Positions 12,590 through 23,648 of a stretch of DNA of 64,000 bases are shown here, in pieces. The DNA is from Chrysoperla carnea (taxonomy: Eukaryota; Arthropoda; Insecta; Neuroptera; Chrysopidae): the NCBI RefSeq assembly GCF_905475395.1, contig NC_058339.1, positions 57,297,172 to 57,361,171 on the forward strand. Reading direction: 5' to 3'. A program made the translations under genes and the position numbers. Every line of letters begins with the position of its first letter. Within the stretch, counting starts at the first letter, position 1. Under the pieces are notes generated by a model. The model worked only from the letters and a program-made list of their open reading frames with translations, was not told where the DNA came from and did not search any database.

Positions 12590-13060
12590 ATACTAGCGGC
12601 CCCGACGGACGTTGTCCCGTAAAAACGTAACTCCAATTCATGAATACCTATACTACGTTTAGCCTGTCCGCTAAACCCCAATTTAACTCCTATTTATTGG
12701 AGTGGCCTGACCTTCGACCTTTGGCCTGACCTTTGATAGTAGAGCTCGCTGCGCTCGCATATGGCTCTAGTAAATGCCTATTGACAATACCTGAATACTA
12801 TTAAAAATACATAGTACACATAGTATACATAATGTGATATGATTTATATGCGCTCCCACCATTTAATGAAATTTCATTTTTTTGGTACGTAGCCCTCAAA
12901 AACAGTTGTAGTGGACCGAATGGTAAATCTAAACCATTCTCCAATCCCCTTGAACTCACACAAAAAATTTCATCGAAATCGGTCCAGCCGTCTAGGAGGA
13001 GTTCAGTCACATACACACACACACAAGAAATATATATATTAAGATTTGATAAAAGATCTT
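12590..13060 (+). mobile_element. Degenerate non-autonomous transposon relic
   Basis: The left edge reads TACTAGCGGCCCCGACGGAC and GTTGTCCCGT. The right edge reads AATCGGTCCAGCCGTCTAGG, AGGAGTTCAGTCACATACAC, then a CA run and ATATATATATT. Such edges, with wording like 'aaatcggtccagccgt', are typical of old dispersed elements in many insect genomes. A partial relative of the left edge (CGCCCGTTGTCCCGTGTATG) is at 55,528. No open frame is seen. It lies just downstream of the XPR1 stop codon. Confidence 0.65.
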
Positions 13061-13137
13061 TATCAAACAACTTTTATAGCCTAAATCTGCCCTAAGAAAT
13101 AAAAATAAGTATCTAAAACTGAAAATGAAATGTTAGA

Positions 13138-13149
13138 TTTTTTATTTTA
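13138..13149 (-). terminator. Possible poly(A) signal overlapping the XPR1 stop codon
   Basis: Reading the minus strand, the stop codon is embedded in GGAATAAAATAAAA, so an AATAAA hexamer begins at the stop itself. It may not be the signal actually used, since it would leave almost no 3' UTR. Confidence 0.3.
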
Positions 13150-16100
13150 TTCCAAATCATCTGTAGATTCACCTTCTAAAGTTAAGCGTTGTTCATCTTT
13201 TTTCTTACCATTATTTTTTCCATTTTTACTTCGTCTATTGACAACACCATCAGCTTCGTCCATCATGCGTAATATTTGTGCTTGATCGGAACTATGCATC
13301 GGAGCTACGGATATATCACGTACGGCACGAAACTTACCACAATTGTTTAAATGTTCATTTTCCAAACGAAAAAAATTCCATATAAAGCGTCTACAAATAA
13401 AGATGTACTAACTGATTTTAAATACTAGCTAATTTTGGATGCGTTAAATTCGGTAAATATTTGACACGACAATCTACTTAATTGTTGCGTTTTCTCCAAA
13501 CGACTATTCTAGCCTACTAAAATAATATTATTTTACGCTTATTTCTAGAATAACGATTTTATTATTTATTTTTAGATTCGAACGGCGTAGATTACATCCC
13601 AACGGCGTTTAAAACTTATAAATGGCATTCGGATATGTATATATTTTAGGGCGAGATAGATTATTAAACAAAAAACTACGTAGATAGTAGAACTACGGAT
13701 TTCCGAACTTTTTTAAAACTCGTAAATGGTAAAAAATAGAAGAAAACTTTAAATTATATTAGTCTTCATAAACAAACTAACAAATTTTACTGAAAACATT
13801 TCATAAAAAATCAGTAGACTTCACTAAAGTCAAATATAAAAATAAAAAATATCACGTCTCAGTTATCAGTTAAAAGCTCGAGTTAACGTTTAAAAGACTA
13901 TGAAAGCTTAAATCAAATACAGAGTTTTTAGCAATGTCCCTTTCAGCGAAACCACTATTGTCGTACTCATATTTCTAGAGGACTTATGAATAGATTAAAA
14001 AATTACATTTTTCTTTAATTACCTAAAAACTTCTAAAGGTGCTATTATTGTCACCATCAAATCGGCATGAATATAGCCCATTTCCGTAAGTGACATAGAC
14101 AGTGCCCATGCGAAACGTAATAGAAGATCTTCAACAATTCCAAAATAATAGAAACCCTGCGAAAATACATATATTAAATTATTCCCATTCTTATTTCAAA
14201 AGGAATAAGTTGTTAAGCTTCGAGTATCAAGAATTAACAGGTTTGAATACAATAAAGTGATTAACATGAAGCTACGCAGCTACATATTTGGTAAACCTCA
14301 AGGAAGGCGTTATGCCTAATAAATCACTCGATCACACTGTAAACTATGTACTCATTATGAAATTTTAAAACAAAAAGTCTTTTGATGTTTTTCAAACTGA
14401 CGACGCACCGTTAACGGTTTAAGGCTTTGATAATTATCGTTTTTAATTTTAAGAATTTCTCGACTAATATTAGGAAAACTTAAATATTTATAAATAGCAA
14501 AGTTGCAGGAAATAGAGTTTAATATAACTTTTTTATCAGACCATTTTCCAGCTAAGTCAATTTACTCGAACAATAATATTATTATATATCTTAGACCTCT
14601 GAATTTAAATTTCTCTGTAAATATTAAGCCATTATGAAAAAATGGTCTGATAATATATTAGTAAAATTTATGTCCTACAACTTTGGTTATTATAAAAATT
14701 TAACTTTGCCTGACATTTCTTAACGTCCGAGGCACCAATCGTTAACGTCAGATCGAAAATCACCAAAGTACTTTTCGTTTTAGAATTTTGTTAGGCAAGC
14801 ATAGTTTATGAGTGGTTCAGTGACTAAAAAATATCCAGTACCTATATATCTGCGGTTTACCACTGTTACGTTGATTAATTTGTCTACACTTAAGGAAATA
14901 ATTTACCTATTTCACAAGATCAGAATCAAAAAACGAAAAATATTTAAATAGACATTATAGAAAATCATACATACCGTCGATGAATATACAATTTCTTCTC
15001 GTAAAAATCGATTGTCTCCAGCTTTCGGATCAAATAATCCCCAATCTAATTTGATGTCCCATGTGTATGAATAGCATGAACTGATTATGGAAGCTACTAC
15101 CCACATATGAAAATATGGATTGTCTTCATCCGTAAGATATTTTTTTTCTAGATATAAAATTATTAAAATTAAGATATTAGTTAATATTAATGCAAGATTT
15201 AGATTTTATGGATTTTTAAAAATGAACGCAATTTTTGTATTTTTTGGGTCAAAATTACCTTATTACCTGCCTACTGAGTCTTATCAAAATTGGAGACAAC
15301 AAAAATATTCTCAATTTGTTACGATTTTCTTAAAAATCACAAAACAAGTCTTTTGTTTCGGAATTTGAAAAAATTTGCCCAATTATAGGACATTTGAAGA
15401 GATTTGTGGGGATAGAATATTTTCAAATATACCCAAGTCTGGTATCAAATAAAAGGGCATGATGTGTACATTAAAAAACTGTAAGTTACATGAAAATCAC
15501 TGCAGCCGTTTAAAAATGGTGAGCTCTTTTATCCAGGGGATTCCCAAATTTCATAAAATTTACTAGATACTTGTTTATTTTGATGAAACCATAATGTAAC
15601 ACAACGAAGCGTGACAAGGTACAGCTAGTATCATATAGAAAATAGAACAATTTTTCTCATCCTCAATGCAAAAAGTTAAAAGTGTATGTTTTCGAATGAG
15701 TTTTAAACTATCAAGATCGGATTATTTTTCGCGGATATACAATATCTGAATATCAAAGAAAATAAATGAGAACTCTAGGATATTTTCGGAGAACTCTAGG
15801 ATATTTACTGCAGTCAACCACCAAATTAGCAACGAGTAACATACACAATAAGAGTAATTACGATTAGCTAATTCATACCGACGATGACTACTTGGTAGTC
15901 GAAATACGTATTTATATAATACCAAAAATTGATCTAGGAAATTGGGGCAAAAATCGAAATTTATTACAATATCTGAAATTGAGTCAAATTTTTTTTTTTT
16001 TTCTGATAAGTCTATCTGTATGAAATTCTATGTCGGTGAGAACAGCTACTTGATTCATAGATAATAATAATGTCGTATATATAATTAAAAATATCAAACT

Positions 16101-19100
16101 TAAAAATAAAAATATGTCAATGAATAATGAAATTGTGTTGTGATTATGAGTTTATTTTTAGCATTGTGTTGTTAATTTATGTGCCAAGAAACATCTGGTG
16201 TGTGTATTGTAAAAACATTATTATGATTCATGACTTTAATTTACAAATTTACTTATATAAATAAATGTATCAATTGTTTGAACTTCAATTTATGATTGTT
16301 TAATGTTAAATAAATTTTTTTTCTTAATAGTATGCAGTTGCCGAATGATTTCACTTCTAACTAATTCTATTGATAACTCGGAGTTGCAACTCGCCAACTG
16401 GCGATAATAATTCGTACTAATTAAAACAGGAAGTGGGCCCGTTTTCAGTAATTCCAATTTAGACTACCAGGTTACTTACCAGTTATCAATACCTGGTTTA
16501 AATTTATTAACTGTTATAGAATTAGTTCGAAGATTGAATAGGTTTTAGAAAGCCAGAAAATTTTAGAGCAAGTAATAAAGCAATAAAGACAAAATCAATG
16601 TCTTGTGATCTTGTTGCATTTCATTAACTAATCGTTGCGTTTTGTGAAATAACATAAACGATATATTTGGAATCTGAAAAGGGCAATAAAGGGCTCCATA
16701 GATTTATAATATAATTTGGAGGCTGATCGTTCGGCGAGCAAAATTTAGCAACTAGTTCGCGATCAGTTTTGATGGTGAATATTAAGTAACTAACGAACAA
16801 GTTAAGAGCCAAGCCATGGATGTAAGTTAGCTGTTCGTTACGGACTGACACACATAATACTCAACAACTAGCTAATACTAAATGAGACCGCTAAATAGAG
16901 AGAGACTTAATGTATATCGCTCTTTTTAGCGGTCCTTAAATTTTCTCATTACAGATTTTAACAGAAAAGAACGAATGACAGAATAGTCTGCCCTTTTAAA
17001 CACTCAAAATAGAAGCAGTTTCTAATGGTCTTCAAAATATCTTAATGCAAAATTTTATGCCGTTGTAGGAGTTGTGTAGCGCAGGAGGCTGAATAGCTCA
17101 GGTTCGTGACTAGTAAGAGATAGAGAAAAATTTATATTACGGCGCTATTCATATTAAAATAAGAAACACCTTTTGTTCGAAATGTTTCTCCGTCGAATTT
17201 ATTAAATCAACGGAAAAATGTTTCGAGTAAAAATTATTTGTTATTTTAAAAAGAATTACGTCCTAATATAAATTACTCTTTAGCAGGGAAAAACTCAGCT
17301 ATGCGAACAGCATCTATTTTTTAGCTCTGTGCATTATGTTAAACTCTCCCTCTCTCTATTTTCAGCATTCAAAATAATAGTATGTATTCTGCCATTTTCT
17401 TTGTTTTGTAAAAATTCTTATCTAATATAACTGAGGGATTTGCAGCAACCGTGTCAGTTGAAGTTGGAGGTAGCTATACGAATGAATGCATGCCTTATGC
17501 ATTATTTGCAAACCATATTGTTGATTAAAACGGATTTCCAAAATTATAAATAAAATAATTTAAAACTTTTCCACAATATCCAACAATTAGTTTAATTTAA
17601 AAATTACACAAGATAGAGAAATGTAAAGTAGCCAATAGATAAAGAGGTGGATTTATAAATACATTTTCATTTTTTAGCACAGCTTAATGCCCAGATTTAA
17701 TTGCTCAAGCTTACAAAGCTAACATTTATTTCCTCGTTTTCTTTAAGACATAATAATGTTTCTATTACAAATCGGATATTTTTAATGTTTGCAATACATT
17801 AGAAAGATCCAAATGTTGATGATAACCATATTTATAATAGTTTCAACAATGGCCGCCTTAGTAGTCCTCATTTCAATTTAATGTTTCTTGGCATCAAGTA
17901 TAATTAAAAAAAGCACATAATTGAAATCATTAATCTTCTTGAAATGATCTAAGAAGTCTCCATTGTTATACGAGGGCTGGCAATGTTTCCAAGAGTGAAT
18001 TTTGGGTATTCCTTTCGTATTGTTTGGTTGAGCCAGACACTTGAGAGCGATTGCGTTAGCCAACGTGGGATGTGCGTAAATTAAACAACTTTATTTCTGT
18101 CTGGTTAATTAAAGTTACAGCTTTGATTATAAATCTAATTAAAATTTTATTTTCTAATAAATAATTTTTTGAATGTTCCTAAAATGATTTTAAAATCAAC
18201 AAAGGCAGTGCACACTAGTAAACGCAACCGATCTCAGAAGCCAGGCATACGCCATCCCTACGTAATTTCAATAAGAAAAGAAATATTCAAAATCCAGCCC
18301 ACCTGAAATCAACTTTTTCGGGACTCTTATAATATTGGAAATTTATTTCTGTTCTGAATGTATAAAAATATAAAAATTTGTCATAAGAAACATAAATTTT
18401 AAAAGAGAAAAAAATATGTAAAACTGTGTCACAAGAAACAATAAATTTAAAAGCGTAAAATATAAGTAAAAAGTAAAACTGTGTTTTAAGCACGTCATAA
18501 GAAATATAAATTTAAAAGCGAAAAAGATATGTAAAACTTACATGAAATACACACCGGTTAGCAATAAGGATTAATACATTTAACACATCAGCATGAGTTT
18601 AGAAATTTATTTACACAAATACATATAAAAGAACATATTATATTGGAAATATTTAACTTACCATTATGTGTTAAATTAAGTGATGAAAATAGTACAACAA
18701 AAAATGTGGTCGCATATTTTACGGCATTAGCTAAATGTGGAAATGCTTCACGGGAGTCACGATAACGTCGAAGGCATTGTGCTAAACGAAACCACGCCGG
18801 TAGGCATGCAACAAGCGGTCGTAAATAAAATAGTTTATCAACACACTGATGAGCGTCTGTAATTAAAAATATTAATTTTAAGGTTTTAAGGATAAGTTAA
18901 ATGATATGTAACTAAATTAAATGACTTGTGTGTGAGGTATTATAAAAATTATTTTTTTACTTGAAGGAGTCTTTTATGGCAATTTGTTTGACATAACCGC
19001 ATAGATTCGCATAAATTCGGTTCAGTATCATTGATGGCATTGTTTGTGCTTACTTTTAAAAGCACTGTTTCGCTATTTACTGAATCGATTGATTTAAGTT

Positions 19101-21809
19101 TTCTTCTTTATCAAATGATAAGAAGTCGACTTTGTTTTGTCTATGTCTCTCCTTTTCAACTTTGCGTCGTCTCAAAATGTACCTTAGATCGGCAATGTCT
19201 GAAGATCGATCTAAAGTACATCGCAGTGTAGAGGTCGATGCACACAGAGTTTTGTAAGTTTTTTTCTGAACCAGGCAGAATTAACTTATTGAAATAGTTA
19301 CTAAATATCACATTTTGACATAATAAAATGTTACTCTTACTCGAAAAAAGAGTTTCTTGTTTGTATTGACTTTATGAGCTAATATTGAATGATTCCTTCG
19401 CACAGACTTGACTCTTTCAAATAAAAAATAAATTTTTATCATGTCTCATAACAAGTTGTTTAAGTTTAAAGTTTCGTCATTTAAAATAACAAAACCCTTT
19501 GGTATCACAATACTATTTTAAATTCGAATTTTACTCACCGTTGGCAACATATAAATCTCTATTTGAAATATAAAAACATACGAAATATTGTAAATCTAAA
19601 AATGCGGGTACGAGACTATTTAATTGATCTGCAAACCAAAAGTCAGCAAAACGAACATAACAAAATGGGGCACTTATAACTCGACCCTAAAAACAAAGTG
19701 TGATTTTTCATTTTTGAAGACCAACAAAATAAAAAATAGGAATTTATTTTTTAAACTTATACGATATTCGATTTAATATTTAATTATTAAAAACGATGGC
19801 ATACATTAAAGCTGCTGTTTCAGTAATTCAGTAATTCACAAAGATAATGACTGCATTTTAGTGACAATTATTCAGCAAAAATTTGTAGCCCTCGATACCA
19901 GACTAACTACGAATATAAGCTATTATTTATTCCTGTCCTGCTTCACATTGTAAAAAATGATCCTCTTATTTTAAATGTACATAAAAGTTAAATATTGCAC
20001 TCAAATAGCGTATAAATTAAAAAATCATTTATCTATTAAATGAATCTTACCAGAACACGTAAAGTCCAAAATCGAGCTTCATATCTAAATGTTTTGGTTG
20101 GATTTATTAAAAATGCCAACATTAATGTATACAAAACTAGTGGATTCATATATGGCGGTATTGATAGATTGTAACTATATAGGAAACATAGAACACTTAA
20201 TGACCATATAACACCAAATATGGCCGCCATTTCAATTATATGCTGTTCTGATAAATGATTGCGAGGATCTAATTCGAATATTAAAACATGATTTACACCC
20301 GATGAACGCCAACCGTATACATTTATACCCCATAAAAACATAAATTCAATGATAAGCAATGGACCACGATATAATCGACATACAATTCTCCAATCGTCTC
20401 GTCCTTTGTGGAAAATTGCTAGAATAAAATAAAAATTTTATGAATATCCAATTGCCGAGAACGAATTCAATCCAATTGAAAATCTGACCCAGTTCAATAA
20501 GATTTTTAAATTTCCTTTTCTTTTAAAAAATGTTCGTTCAACTACCATTTAGTCACCATCAGTATGGATTAGCTAATCGTAATTACTCTTATAGTGTATG
20601 GTGATAGTTTATGGTGATAGTCTGCACCGTAATTTAATTTTTTTTAAATCCTCGGGCTCTCGTTTATTAAGTAAAAAATCGAATAGCAGAATTCTTAGTT
20701 TACTTTTTATAATATTCAAGTTATGGTTCAGTACTAAGGCGCTGAGTACCCACTGTATTCGACTTATTGAGACATTTTCATAATTCAAGATAATGAATTT
20801 TTTGACATAATGTGTGCAGAAATATTCAATAAAAGGTCGATTATAAAAAATTACTTTACCAGAAATAAAAACTACGACAAGTAAAATTACTAAGGCTCCA
20901 GAAAAAAGACCAACTTTAAACGTTGTCCAAGGACTTTGTTGTTCACCTAATGGAGGTACACGTAATCGTTTCATTGCACGTTGTCGATCTCCGCCTTCAA
21001 GATCTTGTGTGACAGCGGATTCTGTTTCTCGAATAATTCGATCAATATCTTTATTAACAAAAAAATGTGACGTATCAACATTTTCTTGCCTATATTTTGC
21101 TCCATTATCAACCGACAATAACTAAAACAATATTTTGATTTTAATAAATTTTAAATATAATTATTTCGTTAATATAACTAACCTTATCATGTTTTTTGAG
21201 TATTTTCCTAAAACCTGTGTAGTTAAGATTTTGATAATTTTGTAATAAAATAAGACTGAGATAAAATTCACTAAAAGCCAGTTTAAGTTCTTGTAATTTT
21301 TTAATTGGTACATTTCGCCTTTTTAATAAATTTTTGCGCTTATATTTACTTTCTTTTCCTTTGAATTCAGCATCTAATGCTTCACTTAATTCATTTTGTA
21401 AACCTGCATATTTTCTTGTTGCTTCCGCTAATTTTTCTAAAATAAATATTTTAATTGTGCTTTTTAATTAATATTTCAGCAATAATAGCTTAAATATCCC
21501 ATTTATTACCAGAGTAAAATGTATTTATTTTTGCCAATTCTTTATCACAATAATGAAAAAATTGTTCATCAAATTTTGCAAAATAACGTGTAATTATCTC
21601 TGGTTCAACTGCTTCAGCTGATGGTGCTTGCTCTACGGCAGCATATAACAATGCTTTCATTTCCTAAAAATAATTATATCATTAAATGTAGGTTACCTAT
21701 TTATAAAATTCATTCATTCAATAATGAACCAACAATATACCTCATAACTGATATATTGTTTACGCCATTCAGGTGTTATATGCGCAGTTAAATGTTCAGC
21801 AAATTTCAT
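13147..21809 (-). CDS. XPR1: XPR1-type SPX-EXS phosphate exporter (10 coding exons, 666 aa)
   Basis: Homolog of XPR1, the plasma-membrane inorganic phosphate exporter gated by inositol pyrophosphates (family knowledge). Coding exons on the minus strand: 21741-21809, 21510-21663, 21183-21436, 20860-21121, 20051-20418, 19539-19686, 18662-18856, 14975-15147, 14023-14156, 13147-13390. All junctions are GT/AG and phases agree, giving 2001 nt with stop. Residues 1-160 are the SPX domain: [20 protein letters not shown] start, [12 protein letters not shown], and the lysine-rich [10 protein letters not shown] inositol-phosphate site near 150-159. A linker contains [17 protein letters not shown]. The first membrane helix is near 225-246, and [20 protein letters not shown] opens the membrane core. 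The EXS domain spans about residues 380-600, with [39 protein letters not shown] and [19 protein letters not shown]. The acidic tail ends ESTDDLE. Length matches animal XPR1 (roughly 650-700 aa). Intron 7 is the longest, about 3.5 kb, and repeat-rich. Non-coding 5' exons could not be placed. Confidence 0.97.
14350..14840 (+). mobile_element. Fold-back element, family B copy 2, in XPR1 intron 8
   Basis: The left arm (about 14,360-14,560: AAAACAAAAAGTCTTTTGATG, CGCACCGTTAACGG, AGCAAAGTTGCAGGAAATAG, ATCAGACCATTTT) is the inverted counterpart of the right arm (about 14,636-14,800: AAAATGGTCTGAT, TCCTACAACTTTGG, GGCACCAATCGTTAACGTC, AAGTACTTTTCGTTTT). Relatives are at 7,205-8,195 and a fragment at about 45,405-45,480. 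It is non-coding. Confidence 0.7.
15381..15632 (+). mobile_element. Dispersed repeat, family D copy 1, in XPR1 intron 7
   Basis: The right end reads CGAAGCGTGACAAGGTACAG then CTAGTA, a wording typical of the end of many insect non-autonomous elements. The left half includes GATTTGTGGGGATAGAATATT and AATATACCCAAGTCTGGTATC then AAATAAAAGGGCATG. The reverse complement of that part is recognisable at 40,540-40,612. No open frame is present. Confidence 0.7.
16870..17390. repeat. Possible inverted-repeat element in XPR1 intron 7
   Basis: GACCGCTAAATAGAGAG at about 16,885 pairs with CTCTTTTTAGCGGTC at about 16,920. A weaker outer pairing with CTCTCCCTCTCTCTATTTTC at about 17,345 is visible. Near 17,170-17,240 another local inverted pair surrounds GAAACATTTC-type sequence. 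I read this as a decayed fold-back element, with modest certainty. Confidence 0.35.
17878..18063 (-). other. Coding-like island inside XPR1 intron 7, identity unknown
   Basis: A minus-strand frame of 61 codons has unusually even base composition for this window between about 17,930 and 18,065. It reads like ordinary protein ([20 protein letters not shown], then [19 protein letters not shown]). I do not recognise the family. It is not part of XPR1, whose exons 7 and 8 join cleanly across it. It may be a fragment of a mobile element or a nested gene exon. Confidence 0.3.
18379..18542. repeat. Three imperfect tandem copies, ~50-65 bp each
   Basis: The unit GTCATAAGAAACATAAATTT ... AAAAGAG/AAAAGCG ... 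ATATGTAAAACTGTGT recurs at about 18,379, 18,430 and 18,494 with small length differences. It lies just beyond the donor of XPR1 exon 7, inside intron 7. Confidence 0.7.
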
Positions 21810-23007
21810 TTTTACTTTTTTATTATTTTGTATTCTAAATCATTTGAATATTATAAATTGTGGTGGTTTAAATCGTATAAATTATGCAGATTTATCCTTA
21901 ATATACAATGACATCCATCCTCCGACGCCATAGCGTCGAGTAAAACGACGTTTCTTCTTATTGGTTTATTTACATTTGTGTAATTATATACAGATGTCGA
22001 TAATATCGCTCACTATAAAACGCTTACAACTGACGTATTAAAAAAACTTCAAAATGTGAAAATAGTTTTCCTTTTTAATTAATATTTAATTTTTTGCAGA
22101 AGTAAAATTTGTGGAATATGTAATATATATCTATTACCTGCAATAATTGACGATTTGAATTTTGTATTTTAATTTTCAATATTTCATTATTCACTTGAAT
22201 TCGAAGTACAAAGACTGTTGTAAAAATATTTGTATCTTAAGTTTAGTACGACTCAAAATATAGCGTATTAAACTAAAGTTACTTTGGTAAAATTTGCCAC
22301 ATTTAGATATTATACGATCATAGTTCCTGTTTTAAAATTGTTTATATTTTCAAATAAATTACGCGATACTTTTAGCTCCCTACCCAATAATTCTACGCCT
22401 ATGGAAATAATGTAGAGTATAAAATTATGATTTAAGTTAAAAGAAACCTAATTAAACTAAAGCTCGATTCCTTTCAGAATTTACTTGAAATTCAAAATTT
22501 TAATTATTCGAAGCCATTTCGACACCCAAATTCAATTGTTCATCGAGTATTCTTCAGAAACATCGACAATAGTGTACTTAAAGCTTACTTACCATTATTG
22601 ATCGACCGAAGGTTCGGTTTTGACAAATTTCGACAGAAAATCGAAACCTTCTGCTGCATCGAAACTTTGCGTTCTTGAACTATCGTGCGATTTCATGGCT
22701 TGCCTGTCACTCGCCATAAGCTGAGTTCGCTGTTCGGTCCGTGATTGTTTTATGAATTTATATACCATTTCTTTTAAAATGTAGATATTTATTATTTATA
22801 TATTATTATTCATATATATTCTTATATTACATATATATTATTCATACTACAATTACACTTGACATACTTTGTATCTTTTTAAAAGTATTTTAAAAAGATT
22901 CTTTCTCGCATAGTGATTTTTTTTTTTTTTTTTTGATGATGTACATATGATTTACTGATGGTCATGGTAACCGTCTGCTGAGCCTTAAATATGATGGTAG
23001 GTAATGT
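21810..23007. other. Upstream region of XPR1 and intergenic DNA
   Basis: This should hold the XPR1 promoter and 5' UTR. A relatively GC-rich segment near 22,590-22,740 (CGACCGAAGGTTCGG, TGGCTTGCCTGTCACTCGCC) is the best candidate for a first non-coding exon or promoter. A T run is at 22,920-22,935. No open gene is seen. Confidence 0.4.
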
Positions 23008-23092
23008 CCCAAGTCGCCCTGTAAGGTCCGACTAAGGTCGCTCCCAAGTCGCCCTGTAAGGTCCGACTAAGGTTGCTCCCAAGTCGCCCTCG
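23008..23092 (+). repeat. 35-bp tandem repeat, 2.4 copies
   Basis: CCCAAGTCGCCCTGTAAGGT then CCGACTAAGGTCGCT starts at 23,008 and again at 23,043 almost perfectly. A partial third copy starts at 23,078. It is unusually GC-rich for this window. A G homopolymer of about 17 bases lies not far downstream, at about 23,439-23,455. Confidence 0.9.
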
Positions 23093-23517
23093 AATTTCTA
23101 TGTGTCATATCCCCCCCCTCCCCCAGGGTGAGATTTGAAAAACTGTCACTAAGTTATGGTACTGAAAACTGTCTGCTTGTTTGATAATTCATTAGATGTG
23201 ATTCTGAACATTCATCCTGCAAAGTTTGAGCTCAACAAGTCGTCTCATTCCCGAATTATGCCAAAAAACCGAAAATGTTACGCGGTAAAAAAATTTGAAG
23301 TGATGGTTCTAGAAACTGTGTAAAACTTGTTTGGATGTGTTGAGGATATCAAAAGGATCAGGAAAATATGTCTGGCAGAAAAGTAAGTGGTTTGGGATTT
23401 TTTTTGGCAGCATTTTGAAAAACACGAATTATTCTCTTGGGGGGGGGGGGGGGGATATACGTTGTTATAACAGGACATGCAGACATTAATAAACACACAA
23501 AGTATGAAATATTGAAA

Positions 23518-23523
23518 TTTTAT
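23518..23523 (-). terminator. Candidate poly(A) signal of the TPX2-like gene
   Basis: On the minus strand an AATAAA hexamer lies about 125 bases after the stop codon. Confidence 0.4.
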
Positions 23524-23648
23524 TTAAAAAAATAAGACTTATAACAAAGTTAAATAATAAAAACATATTCCTTAATAAATAAAATAGTAAAGTTATACAA
23601 ATAAAACCCACAATATAGATGAATTGATTCACAATCATTAATCAGGTA

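Noticed and set aside
20598-20783. 61-codon plus-strand frame and the downstream part of the minus-strand frame (20,609-20,859)
   Set aside because: Read-through of XPR1 exon 4 into its intron, and the antisense of that intron. The donor at 20,859 ends the real exon.
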